Of a DNA stretch of 64,000 nt, positions 8,030 through 15,768 are shown one piece after another (position 1 is the stretch's first letter; each line of letters begins with the position of its first letter). The notes below the pieces were generated by a model. The model did no database searches. It saw only the letters and a list, made by a program, of their open reading frames with translations, and had not been told where the DNA came from. Made by a program: the position numbers and the translations under genes. The stretch comes from Poriferisodalis sp965198245 (lineage in GTDB: Bacteria > Actinomycetota > Acidimicrobiia > Acidimicrobiales > Poriferisodalaceae). The stretch lies in assembly GCF_965198245.1 (NCBI RefSeq), contig NZ_OZ240249.1, positions 2,914,001-2,978,000 of the forward strand, read 5' to 3'.

Positions 8030-9139
8030 TCATTCGTTCTGTTGTGCCAAAGCTGCACGGTGGTCCTTGAGTGAAGGCACGCTGTAACAAACGATACGGG
8101 CGGTATCGACATGAGTCAGCGTGAACCCGAGTACTCCCACGGCGGTCCCTGCCGCAGCCCGCATGGGATATCCGTATCGGCCCGTGGCTACAGCGGGAGT
8201 AGCCACGACTGACGCCCCGACTTCATCGGCGCGAGCGAGTGACTCCCGGTAGCACGAGGCCAGCACATGCGCCTCGTTGTGAGCCCCTCCGCGCCAACGT
8301 GGCCCGACTGTGTGAATTATCCACGGCACCGCCATGTCGAAACCGGGAGTTGCAATCGCCTGGCCAGGCTCGCAACCTTCAAGCTCTTTCAGATACTCCC
8401 GCAGTCGGGGACCAGCTGCCCGGTGAATCGCCCGCGACGCTCCTCCGCTTCCAGACAATGCGGGACTGGTCGGGCAGATCACCGCATCGGCCCTCTCGTC
8501 AGCGATGTCCCCGAAGGTCACCTCTACCTTGGCCAGCTGCCATACCTCAGGGTCGGCCTCGGTCGGCTCCCGAGACGGCCGTGCGTCGGCAGTCCCGCTC
8601 GTCCACAGATCTGGCCACCTACCGGGCTGCTCAAGCAACCAGTTGTCGATGAGGAATTCGAGCATTTGGGACTCGGTCACATTGTCGTAGCGGGAATAAC
8701 GCTCCGGGTCTCCTTCGACTGCGGCGCCAACGATCACCGCTCCGCCCTCACTTGGTTCGAACCTGGCCTCGTAGATGCCGTAGCCAGTCCAGCTGCGGTG
8801 GAACCGCAAACGATCCCCGTCCACGAGTGCGTGCCATTTCTCCTCCATCATCGAGGCCATGTAGCCGCAGGCGATACGAGCCAGTTCAGCGCTCGCCCAC
8901 ACACGGTCCGGCGGCGGAATTGGCATTGGCTTGCTGAGGGGCTGTAAGTCCCAGTTGTGGCGTTCGAAGTCGCTCGCTGTCAGCACTCTCGTAGGTCGAT
9001 CGGCGTCGTCCGGCGCACCGTCGACTGCTGTTTTCCACATCTGAGCGATTGCGTATTCCTGCTGAAGTGACGAGAGTCCTCCGAACTGACTGGATTCCCG
9101 AGAAACGGTCGACTCGGGTTCTCTACCGTCGTCGTTCAT
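8030..9139 (-). CDS. Macro-domain protein with an extra N-terminal domain (2), degenerate site
   Basis: A 369-aa protein. The ATG at 9139 is chosen because AGGAGG lies 7 nt upstream (9147-9152); the frame is open further but looks non-coding. Residues ~60-165 repeat the N-terminal domain of the protein at 86-1036 (PMPIPPP, ACGYM, HRSWTGYGIYE). The macro domain (~190-365) keeps AIHRAAG and PAVATGRYGYP, but the catalytic loop reads VICPTSPALSGSGGASRAIH: both usual asparagines and the GGGGVD run are lost. It may bind ADP-ribose without hydrolysing it. It lies 25 bp upstream of the helicase gene on the same strand, so the two may be one transcript. Confidence 0.8.
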   Translation of the reverse strand: MNDDGREPESTVSRESSQFGGLSSLQQEYAIAQMWKTAVDGAPDDADRPTRVLTASDFERHNWDLQPLSKPMPIPPPDRVWASAELARIACGYMASMMEEKWHALVDGDRLRFHRSWTGYGIYEARFEPSEGGAVIVGAAVEGDPERYSRYDNVTESQMLEFLIDNWLLEQPGRWPDLWTSGTADARPSREPTEADPEVWQLAKVEVTFGDIADERADAVICPTSPALSGSGGASRAIHRAAGPRLREYLKELEGCEPGQAIATPGFDMAVPWIIHTVGPRWRGGAHNEAHVLASCYRESLARADEVGASVVATPAVATGRYGYPMRAAAGTAVGVLGFTLTHVDTARIVCYSVPSLKDHRAALAQQNE

Positions 9140-9399
9140 TTCGTGGCCTCCTGCAGATGCGTTCCGCATCCAACGTAGGCGCATGGTGTGACAGCTTCGA
9201 GAGTCGCTCATCACACTGGCGGCGTGGCCTGATACGAGAACCAGTACCGACCACAACTCGTCAACGCAGCACAGAACCGGGACCCTGCTGCGATTGCCAA
9301 CGACCTGGTCGCCGTGCATTCCTTGGACACGGTGACGGTGTCCTTGGCAATGTGCGCACGGCAAGAGCGACGGACGTTGTCGCGGTAGCGTGCGGCGCT
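9140..9399. other. Divergent intergenic region with an inverted repeat
   Basis: This 260-bp gap separates the divergent macro-domain and glycosylase genes. It contains GGACAC-N7-GTGTCC (9325-9343) flanked by two CCTTGG copies, and a more distant TTGCCAA/TTGGCAA pair (9294-9300, 9344-9350). These could be operator sites; no coding sequence was recognised. Confidence 0.3.
9386..9391 (+). promoter_or_regulatory. -10 box of the HhH-GPD gene
   Basis: TAGCGT is 8 nt before the ATG at 9400. It supports that start over the much longer open frame beginning at 9049. Confidence 0.45.
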
Positions 9400-9999
9400 A
9401 TGGCGAGCGGCACCGGTTCGGAACAAGGAACGCTGGCGGTCACGGGTGATGTCGAGGCTGATCAGCTGGTGCTGGACGACCCGTTCTCGCTGCTGCTGGC
9501 GATGATGCTCGACCAGCAGATCCCCATGGAATGGGCCTTCAAAGGCCCCGCCCGGCTGGCCGAGCGTCTCGGTGATCGCTACTCGGTCGCGGCCATTGCC
9601 GCCATGGAACCTGACGAACTGGAAGCCGCTTTCAAGCAAAAGCCCGCGCTGCACCGCTTCCCGGGATCGATGGCCCGCCGCTGCGGCGATCTGGCTCGTC
9701 ACATCGTCGAGCACCACGACGGCGATGCCCGTGCCGTCTGGGCCGACGTGCGCAGCGGCAAAGCGCTGTTCGACCGCTTGCGGGCCCTTCCCGGCTACGG
9801 AGATGAGAAGGCCAAGATTTTCGTGGCGATTCTGGCGAAGCGCTTCGGTGTGGCGCCCCGCGGGTGGAAGGCCGTGGCCGGCCCATTCGCAGACCGTCAG
9901 CCGCGTTCGGTCGCCGACATCGACGGTCCTGACGCCCTCGCCGAGGTCCGCGCCTGGAAGAAAAACAAGAAGGCCGCCGGCAAATCCAAACAGGACTGA
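9400..9999 (+). CDS. HhH-GPD-type base-excision repair protein
   Basis: A 199-aa member of the actinobacterial HhH-GPD family. DPFSLLLAMMLDQQIPMEWAF opens the fold, and FDRLRALPGYGDEKAKIFVAILAKRF is the helix-hairpin-helix plus GPD region. The wider superfamily removes damaged bases from DNA, but this short branch is largely uncharacterised. The catalytic Lys/Asp pair of Nth-type enzymes could not be assigned with confidence. The lysine-rich tail (WKKNKKAAGKSKQD) is typical of DNA-binding repair proteins. Confidence 0.85.
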   Translation: MASGTGSEQGTLAVTGDVEADQLVLDDPFSLLLAMMLDQQIPMEWAFKGPARLAERLGDRYSVAAIAAMEPDELEAAFKQKPALHRFPGSMARRCGDLARHIVEHHDGDARAVWADVRSGKALFDRLRALPGYGDEKAKIFVAILAKRFGVAPRGWKAVAGPFADRQPRSVADIDGPDALAEVRAWKKNKKAAGKSKQD

Positions 10000-10114
10000 G
10001 CCGCGCGGAGTTTCTCCCCGGAGTCGCCAGATTCCGTCACAACGCAAGAGACTCGCTCGGCGCGACTGCGCGCCCTCAAACGCTGTGTATTGATGCGCTT
10101 GTGTGTCAGCCGGC

Positions 10115-10171
10115 TGTCACAAATTGCGTTCCGGTGACAAGACCGTTGCTCATCTGAAATTGACGGAACGC
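10115..10171. promoter_or_regulatory. Inverted repeats upstream of the VWA lipoprotein gene
   Basis: Two inverted repeats lie in the 268-bp gap 10000-10267: TGTCAC-N13-GTGACA (10115-10139) and TGCGTTCC (10125-10132) with GGAACGCA (10164-10171). They overlap each other, so they could be alternative structures or regulator sites. No clear promoter was pinned down. Confidence 0.3.
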
Positions 10172-10267
10172 AGTCCCCCACACCGGCGTCGGGTCACCAA
10201 GTCGCACTTCCAGCGGCAGTGCTGCAGGGCGAATGCGGCTGAAGGCATCCGACACAAGGGGGACAGA

Positions 10268-12076
10268 ATGTTGAAGACCCGCACACCGAAACGCACTTGC
10301 CGCAGTGCCGGCAAAGCCGCTTGGCGGATTGCTGTCGCATTGGCAGCGCTGTGCTTGCTGGCGGCGGCCTGCACGGCTAGCGACGACGCAGGTGACGCAA
10401 CCGCCGACGAAGCTCAGACTGATTCTGACTATCGCGCCACACCCGTGACGGCAAGTTCATCTAGCAGAGCGGATGAACAAATGGACGAGGCTGACGACGA
10501 GGAAGAGCAGTCTTCGCTCGGCGGTGCTGCTTCGGAAGACGTCATCGAGGCGGCTGTGGCCGGCGGGTCCGACGACACCTCGTCGAGTCAGTCCTCAAGC
10601 GGAGGCCGCACTCAGAACGAGTCCTCGCAGTCAGCCGAGCCGGAGCACGAGCCGTATCAGCCAACGCAACGGCGACGCGCCGAACCCGACACGTTCGTCG
10701 ATTACGGCATCAACCCGTTTGTCGACACCGCCGACGACCCGTTCTCGACGTTTGCGCTCGACGTGGACACCGCCTCGTACACAATCGCCCGCAACTTCCT
10801 CGACGGCGGCCAGCTGCCGCCGTTCGAAGCAGTCCGGGTCGAGGAGTTCGTCAACTACTTCGACGGCGGCTACGACGACGAGATCGACGAGTTCACGATC
10901 AGCGTGGACGCCGCGCCATCGCCGTTCGCGGACAGCGGCGATCTGCTGCTGCGGGTGGGCGTTCAGGCACCGCACGTGGTGTCGGATGCCCTGCGACCCG
11001 ACAGCATCATCCTGGTTCTGGACAGCTCGGGCTCGATGAACCAAGAGATCGGCACCAGCAACGACAGGACCCGGCGCATCGAGCTGGTCTACGACGCCGT
11101 CGACCTGCTGCTGGGAGGGCTGGAGCCCGAGACCCGGGTGGGTGTTGTGGCCTATGCGAACCATGCCCGCATCGTCGCCCGACCCGGCGCAGTCGGCAGG
11201 AGCTACGACGACCTGATCCGCCGCATCCAGCGAGACGTGCGCCCCAACGGCAGCACCAACGTTGCGGCCGGACTCTCGACCGGCTATCGGATGGCAGACA
11301 GCGAAGCCGCCGCGGGGCGAAACGTGCTGGTGCTGCTGTTCTCCGACGGTGTCGCCAATGTCGGCGCGACCGAGACCGACCGGATCCTCCGGCAACTGGG
11401 CGAGCGCTCCGACATCGGCCTGTCCACGATCGGCGTCGGCCTCGGCCCGTTCAACGACGAGCTGATGGAGCAGCTGGCGAACCGTGCCGATGGTTCGTAT
11501 CACTACATCGACGACCACGACGAAGCGTGGCGCCTGCTCGGCGGGGACGTGACGTCGTTCGTCTCGACTGCCGCACGCGACGCCAAGGTCCAGGTGATCT
11601 TCAACCCCGACACGGTGGTCGCCTACCGGCTGCTGGGCTTCGAGAACCGCGACGTGGCCGATCGAGACTTCCGCAACGACGCTGTTGACGCCGGCGAGGT
11701 CGCCATCTCTCAGAGCGCCACGGCGCTGTATGAGCTGACGCTGGTCGATCCCGAGAGCAGGAGCCGGCGCAGCAATGAGACACTCGTCAAAGTCACACTG
11801 CGATACGAACGCCCCGCCAGCGAAGCGATCACAGAAGTGTCCGAGACGATCAGGACAAACGACGCACACCGCAGCTTCGACGACACTGACCGGCATTTCA
11901 GGCTGGCCGCCGTGGCTGCCGAGTTCGCAGAGGTCCTGCGCCAGAGCTGGTTCACCGACGACCCGTCCATACGCACCCTGCGCAGGGAAGCAGAATCCCT
12001 GACCCGCGACTTTCGAGGCGACGCCGACGTGGCAGAACTGGCCCGCCTCATCACCGCAGCCCAGCGCCTGCAATAG
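10268..12076 (+). CDS. VWA-domain lipoprotein (YfbK family)
   Basis: A 602-aa exported lipoprotein. The ATG at 10268 follows the ribosome site AAGGGGGA; a twin-basic start, a hydrophobic stretch and the lipobox LAAAC (Cys ~30) mark a class II signal peptide. An acidic, Ser-rich linker (~35-135) precedes the YfbK N-terminal domain (NPFVDTADDPFSTFALDVDTASYT), a von Willebrand type A domain with the metal-site motif DSSGSM and FSDGVANVG, and a C-terminal DUF3520-like part. YfbK-type proteins sit on the outer face of the membrane; their ligand is unknown. Stands alone, ending at a large hairpin. Confidence 0.88.
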   Translation: MLKTRTPKRTCRSAGKAAWRIAVALAALCLLAAACTASDDAGDATADEAQTDSDYRATPVTASSSSRADEQMDEADDEEEQSSLGGAASEDVIEAAVAGGSDDTSSSQSSSGGRTQNESSQSAEPEHEPYQPTQRRRAEPDTFVDYGINPFVDTADDPFSTFALDVDTASYTIARNFLDGGQLPPFEAVRVEEFVNYFDGGYDDEIDEFTISVDAAPSPFADSGDLLLRVGVQAPHVVSDALRPDSIILVLDSSGSMNQEIGTSNDRTRRIELVYDAVDLLLGGLEPETRVGVVAYANHARIVARPGAVGRSYDDLIRRIQRDVRPNGSTNVAAGLSTGYRMADSEAAAGRNVLVLLFSDGVANVGATETDRILRQLGERSDIGLSTIGVGLGPFNDELMEQLANRADGSYHYIDDHDEAWRLLGGDVTSFVSTAARDAKVQVIFNPDTVVAYRLLGFENRDVADRDFRNDAVDAGEVAISQSATALYELTLVDPESRSRRSNETLVKVTLRYERPASEAITEVSETIRTNDAHRSFDDTDRHFRLAAVAAEFAEVLRQSWFTDDPSIRTLRREAESLTRDFRGDADVAELARLITAAQRLQ

Positions 12077-12120
12077 CAAGCGGCCAAACCGTCGCTACGG
12101 CGACGAACCGTCCCGCACGA

Positions 12121-12177
12121 CGGCACGAGTTGCGGACGGCGGCACGAGTTGCGGACGGCGGCACGAGTTGCGGACGG
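12121..12177 (+). repeat. Three tandem copies of a 19-bp unit
   Basis: The unit CGGCACGAGTTGCGGACGG is repeated perfectly three times (12121-12139, 12140-12158, 12159-12177). The last copy runs into the left arm of the inverted repeat at 12167-12247, so the array looks like slippage copies of that arm. There are no spacers, so it is not a CRISPR array. Confidence 0.9.
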
Positions 12178-12247
12178 CGGAGAAGAACTCTGCGAGGTTG
12201 GGACCAGCTGGATCCCCGGAGCAGAGGGCTTCTCCGCCGTCCGCAAC
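12167..12247. terminator. Large perfect inverted repeat, likely bidirectional terminator
   Basis: A perfect 19-bp inverted repeat (12167-12185 and 12229-12247) encloses a nested CTCTGC/GCAGAG pair (12188-12193, 12221-12226) and a central CCAGCTGG palindrome. The whole can fold into one long hairpin or cruciform. It lies between two convergent genes, which fits a terminator, but arms this long also suggest a small mobile repeat. No U-run follows. Confidence 0.55.
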
Positions 12248-12289
12248 GGGCGCGAGATACTGCTGCGCCAGGCCCGGGCTGCTGTCGAG

Positions 12290-13888
12290 CTAGGTGCCGA
12301 GGCGCTCGGCAGCTTCTTCCCGCAGCTCGTTCTTGAGCACCTTGTTCGATGGGTTCAGCGGCAGCGCCTCGACGTTCCAGAAGTAGCGGGGCACCCTGTA
12401 GTTGGCCATCTGCGCACGACACCACGCACGCAGCGCATCTGCTTCTGGCACACCGGCGGGTGACGGCACCACGAACGCCGCTCCGACCTCGCCAAGGCGT
12501 TCGTCGGGCACGCCGACAACCGCCACCTGGCCGATCTGCGGATGCTCGGCCATCACTTTCTCGATCTCGGCGGGATACACGTTGAAGCCGCCACTGATGA
12601 ACATGTCCTTCTTGCGGTCGGTGACGTCGATATAGCCCTGCTCGTTCATCACGCAGATGTCGCCGGTGTGCAGCCAGCCGTCTTCGTCGATCGCTTCGGC
12701 GGTGGCGACGGGATCATCGAGATAGCCCTGCATGACGTTGTACCCGCGCACCAGGATCTCTCCCGGCTGCCCGATGGGCAGATCCCGACCCTCGTCGTCG
12801 ATGATCCGCAGCTCGACGCCGTCAAGCGCCCGGCCGCTGGTGGTGGCCACCAATTCGGGCGGATCGTCCGAAGCGCAGATCGCCGCCAGTCCATGGGTCT
12901 CGGTCATGCCGTAGCCCGTCAGCACGGTCTCGAAGCCGAGCCGCTCACGCATCGCCACCACCGTCTCCACGGGGATGGCTGCGGCGCCGGTGAGCGACGA
13001 ACGCAGGCTGGAAGTGTCGTACTCGTCGAGACCCGCGAAGTTGATGAGCGACTGGAGGATGGCGGGCGGCCCCGGCAGGATCGTGATCCGCTCGTCCTGG
13101 ACGCGCTGCAGCACCGATTCGACGTCGAAGACGGGATGGGGGTGGATGGTGGCGCCGCGCATGATGCACGGCGTGATCCCCGCCGAGAAGCCGAACGCGT
13201 GGAAAAACGGGTTCACCACCAGCATCCGGTCGCCTTGGCGCATGCCGAGCTCGGCCGCGTACTGGGCGAAGTTCCGCAGCACCGGTGCCTGATGCACCAG
13301 CACGCCCTTGGGCAGGCCGGTGGTGCCGGAGGTGAACATCACCAATCCGAGGTCCTCGCCCGAGGCCGCCGCGCATCGGCATGCCACCTCGTCTGCGGCC
13401 TCTGCCGTGGCTCGTGACGCAAATTCCGCGTACGAGATCGTGCCCGTCGGTGCGTCACCGCGCAGCACGACAACGTCTGCCAGCGACGGGACCGTGTGAC
13501 CCCCGTCGGCCGCCTCGTGGAGATCCTTCACGTAGTCGTAGCCGAGGAATCCGGCCACGGTGAACAGCACCTTGATCTTGGACTTGCTCAGCACGAAGGC
13601 GGCTTCGCGTCCCTTGAAGCGGGTGTTCACGGGCACGAGCACACCGCCGGCGCGCAGCGTCCCCATCGAAGCGATCACCCATTCCCAGGCGTTCGGCGCC
13701 CAGATGCCCACCGTGTCGCCGGGCTCGAGAGCCGATGCCACCAGCGCTGCTGCGCATTCGTCGGACAGCCGCTTGATGTCTGCGAAGCTCAGCGACATGT
13801 CGCCGTCCCGTACTGCTTCGGACTCGCCGAACAGTTCCGCTGCCCGGTCGACGAGATCGGGATAGTTGTCGGGAATGGCGTCAGGCAT
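12290..13888 (-). CDS. AMP-dependent acyl-CoA synthetase (FadD3-like)
   Basis: A 532-aa ANL-superfamily ligase that activates a carboxylic acid to its CoA thioester via an acyl-adenylate. Motifs in order: VMFTSGTTGLPKGV (phosphate loop), TGYGMTE, DGWLHTGDICVMNEQGYIDVTDRKKDMFISGGFNVYPAE and the C-terminal lysine motif NKVLKNELR. Sequence style is closest to the actinobacterial FadD3 group, which acts on steroid-ring propionates, but substrate cannot be read from the sequence. The ATG at 13888 (MPDAIPDNYP) is favoured over 13924. Divergent from the sugar kinase. Confidence 0.85.
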   Translation of the reverse strand: MPDAIPDNYPDLVDRAAELFGESEAVRDGDMSLSFADIKRLSDECAAALVASALEPGDTVGIWAPNAWEWVIASMGTLRAGGVLVPVNTRFKGREAAFVLSKSKIKVLFTVAGFLGYDYVKDLHEAADGGHTVPSLADVVVLRGDAPTGTISYAEFASRATAEAADEVACRCAAASGEDLGLVMFTSGTTGLPKGVLVHQAPVLRNFAQYAAELGMRQGDRMLVVNPFFHAFGFSAGITPCIMRGATIHPHPVFDVESVLQRVQDERITILPGPPAILQSLINFAGLDEYDTSSLRSSLTGAAAIPVETVVAMRERLGFETVLTGYGMTETHGLAAICASDDPPELVATTSGRALDGVELRIIDDEGRDLPIGQPGEILVRGYNVMQGYLDDPVATAEAIDEDGWLHTGDICVMNEQGYIDVTDRKKDMFISGGFNVYPAEIEKVMAEHPQIGQVAVVGVPDERLGEVGAAFVVPSPAGVPEADALRAWCRAQMANYRVPRYFWNVEALPLNPSNKVLKNELREEAAERLGT

Positions 13889-13963
13889 GGCGGACAGTCT
13901 CGCGGCTAGCCCGCGCCTCTTCATTGCTGGCGCAAACGGGACTGCTGCGATGGAGGCTGCTCA

Positions 13964-14869
13964 GTGATCGTGTGCTGCGGCGAAGCGCTCGTCGATGTCC
14001 TCGACGGAGATGACGCCCGTTCCGTGCCGGGCGGGGGGCCCATGAACGCAGCGATAGCGGCAGCTCGTCTGGGGGCGCCGAGTGCGTTCGTGGGCCGGGT
14101 GTCCACCGATGCATCGGGCGAGCACATCTGGAATCACCTGAAGAGCAACGGCGTCGACCTGCGTGGCTGCGAGCGCGGCCCCGAACCGACGGCGAGGGCG
14201 ATCATCAGCCTTGCAGCGGGCCCGTCATTCCGTTTCGAAGGCGAGAACACTGCCGACACGGCGCTCGAAGCTGCGGACTTGGCTGTGCTGGGTGCTGGTC
14301 CGCACATCCTGCACGGAGGCACGCTGGGCATGTTCCGAGGCCGCACCGCTGAGGTGCTTGCCTCGCTCGCCGAGCGTCACGACGGCCTCGTCTCGCTCGA
14401 TCCCAATGTCCGGCCCGCCATCATCGGTGACCGGGGCCGCTGGGATCACTTTCACCAACGGTGGCTGAGCGTCACTGATCTCTACCGCTCCTCGGACGAG
14501 GACTTGGAGTGGATCTGGCCCAGGCGTGCAGCTGACGATTGCGCCGCAGAGTTGCTCGCTGGGCGAGTCGCAACGGTGATCGTGACCCGCGGCCGCCACG
14601 GCGTCACCGTGTACACGGCTGAAGGCAAGCTCGACATGTCGGCCCCGCCCGTTGAAGTTGTCGACACGGTCGGCGCCGGCGACTCATTCGTGGGCTCGGT
14701 GCTGGTCTCTCTCTGGAACCTGCTCAGGGCCGACCGGACCGCGTTCGCCTCTCTTGAATTGCGGAAATGGCAAGCCATAGCGGAACGTGCCGCCGCAGCT
14801 GCCGCCATCACGTGCACCCGCCCGGGTGCCGACCCGCCCTACGCGCAGGAACTGGACCCCGACGCCTGA
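13964..14869 (+). CDS. PfkB-family carbohydrate kinase (fructokinase-like)
   Basis: A 301-aa sugar kinase. The N-terminal CCGEALVDVL and PGGGPMNAAIAAARLG form the sugar-binding part; DTVGAGDSFVGSVL is the PfkB signature 2 with the catalytic Asp and anion hole. The GTG start at 13964 follows GGAGG (13952-13956). Length and motif spacing are normal. It resembles fructokinases, although PfkB members also phosphorylate ribose, 2-keto-3-deoxygluconate or nucleosides. No transporter or regulator is adjacent to narrow the substrate. Confidence 0.85.
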   Translation: MIVCCGEALVDVLDGDDARSVPGGGPMNAAIAAARLGAPSAFVGRVSTDASGEHIWNHLKSNGVDLRGCERGPEPTARAIISLAAGPSFRFEGENTADTALEAADLAVLGAGPHILHGGTLGMFRGRTAEVLASLAERHDGLVSLDPNVRPAIIGDRGRWDHFHQRWLSVTDLYRSSDEDLEWIWPRRAADDCAAELLAGRVATVIVTRGRHGVTVYTAEGKLDMSAPPVEVVDTVGAGDSFVGSVLVSLWNLLRADRTAFASLELRKWQAIAERAAAAAAITCTRPGADPPYAQELDPDA

Positions 14870-14893
14870 TTCGGGGAGCAGATGGCGTCGCAA

Positions 14894-15703
14894 TCAGCTG
14901 ACCTGAGCCAGCACCTCGCAGTGAATGAAGTGGAAGTAGCCGTCGGGATCGTCCGCCCACGTTCGCCAGCCGGCGGCGATCTGTTCCATCTCGTCGGACG
15001 TCGCATAGCCGTATTCGACGGCCTGGCGGGCAAAGCTCGTGCGCAGGCAGCGATCGGCCCACGAATAGCCCCAGTTCTGGCGAGTCTCGGGGGTCCAGAA
15101 CTGCCACACCGATGCCGACATCTGCACGTTCGCCAAGCCTGCGGCACGGAACCACGAGAACAGGTGACGGCCTGCGTCGGGCTCAGCCCCGTTATGGCGG
15201 CAAACTTTCCGGTACACCTCCCGCCAGCGTGTGATCTCGGTGCTGGACGGGTAGCCCCGCATCGTGGAGTAGTCGGAGTCGCGCACTGCCACCCAGCCGC
15301 CGGGGCGCACCACCCGAGCCATCTCCGACAGCGCGGCGACGGGGTCCGACAGGTGCTGCATCACCTGATGCGCATAGGCCACGTCGAACGTGCCATCGGC
15401 ATACGGCAGCTCGTACACCGACGCTTCGGTCAGCGTCACATTGCCGATGCCGGCGTCGGTGACCGATTCGGCAGCAGTAGCCAGAATCTCCTCGCCTACC
15501 TCGACGCCGGTGACGTGACCATGCGCTGCCCAGCGGGCAAGACCGACGGTGATCGAGGCCGGACCGCAGCCCACGTCCAGAACCTGCGAGTCTGCATGGA
15601 TGACGTGGCGTGCGAACGCCGCGCAGTCCTCCGCGGTCCTCCGTGCATGCTGGGCCACGACAGTGGGCTGGTGGCCGTGGGTGTACACGTCGCCGCTGGT
15701 CAC
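14894..15703 (-). CDS. Class I SAM-dependent methyltransferase
   Basis: A 269-aa methyltransferase of the UbiE/Methyltransf_11 type. Motif I is VLDVGCGPASITVGLA, followed by VTGVEVGEEIL (motif II), GTFDVAYAHQVMQHL and VVRPGGWVAVRD. The long C-terminal part, rich in aromatic residues (WQFWTPETRQNWGYSW), probably binds the acceptor. The start is a GTG directly downstream of a minus-strand -10 box. Divergent from the CoxL-like gene with which it shares a 65-bp promoter region. Acceptor unknown. Confidence 0.85.
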   Translation of the reverse strand: MTSGDVYTHGHQPTVVAQHARRTAEDCAAFARHVIHADSQVLDVGCGPASITVGLARWAAHGHVTGVEVGEEILATAAESVTDAGIGNVTLTEASVYELPYADGTFDVAYAHQVMQHLSDPVAALSEMARVVRPGGWVAVRDSDYSTMRGYPSSTEITRWREVYRKVCRHNGAEPDAGRHLFSWFRAAGLANVQMSASVWQFWTPETRQNWGYSWADRCLRTSFARQAVEYGYATSDEMEQIAAGWRTWADDPDGYFHFIHCEVLAQVS

Positions 15704-15709
15704 CGCGGC

Positions 15710-15715
15710 AGCGTA
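15710..15715 (-). promoter_or_regulatory. -10 box of the methyltransferase gene
   Basis: TACGCT on the minus strand is 6 nt before the GTG start at 15703, a leaderless arrangement. Confidence 0.45.
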
Positions 15716-15754
15716 ACGAGCTAGAGATCCCGGCCGGGCTTGCGAGGTCGTGGC

Positions 15755-15760
15755 TAGCCT
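15755..15760 (+). promoter_or_regulatory. -10 box of the CoxL-like gene
   Basis: TAGCCT is 8 nt before the ATG at 15769. It supports that start over an open frame that begins at 15610 inside the divergent methyltransferase gene. Confidence 0.5.
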
Positions 15761-15768
15761 CGCCGCCC

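Noticed and set aside
4432..9139. Complete DISARM or restriction-modification system
   Set aside because: No methylase, DrmA, DrmB, DrmC or specificity gene lies in the window.
12121..12177. CRISPR-like array
   Set aside because: Three contiguous 19-bp copies without spacers and no cas genes.
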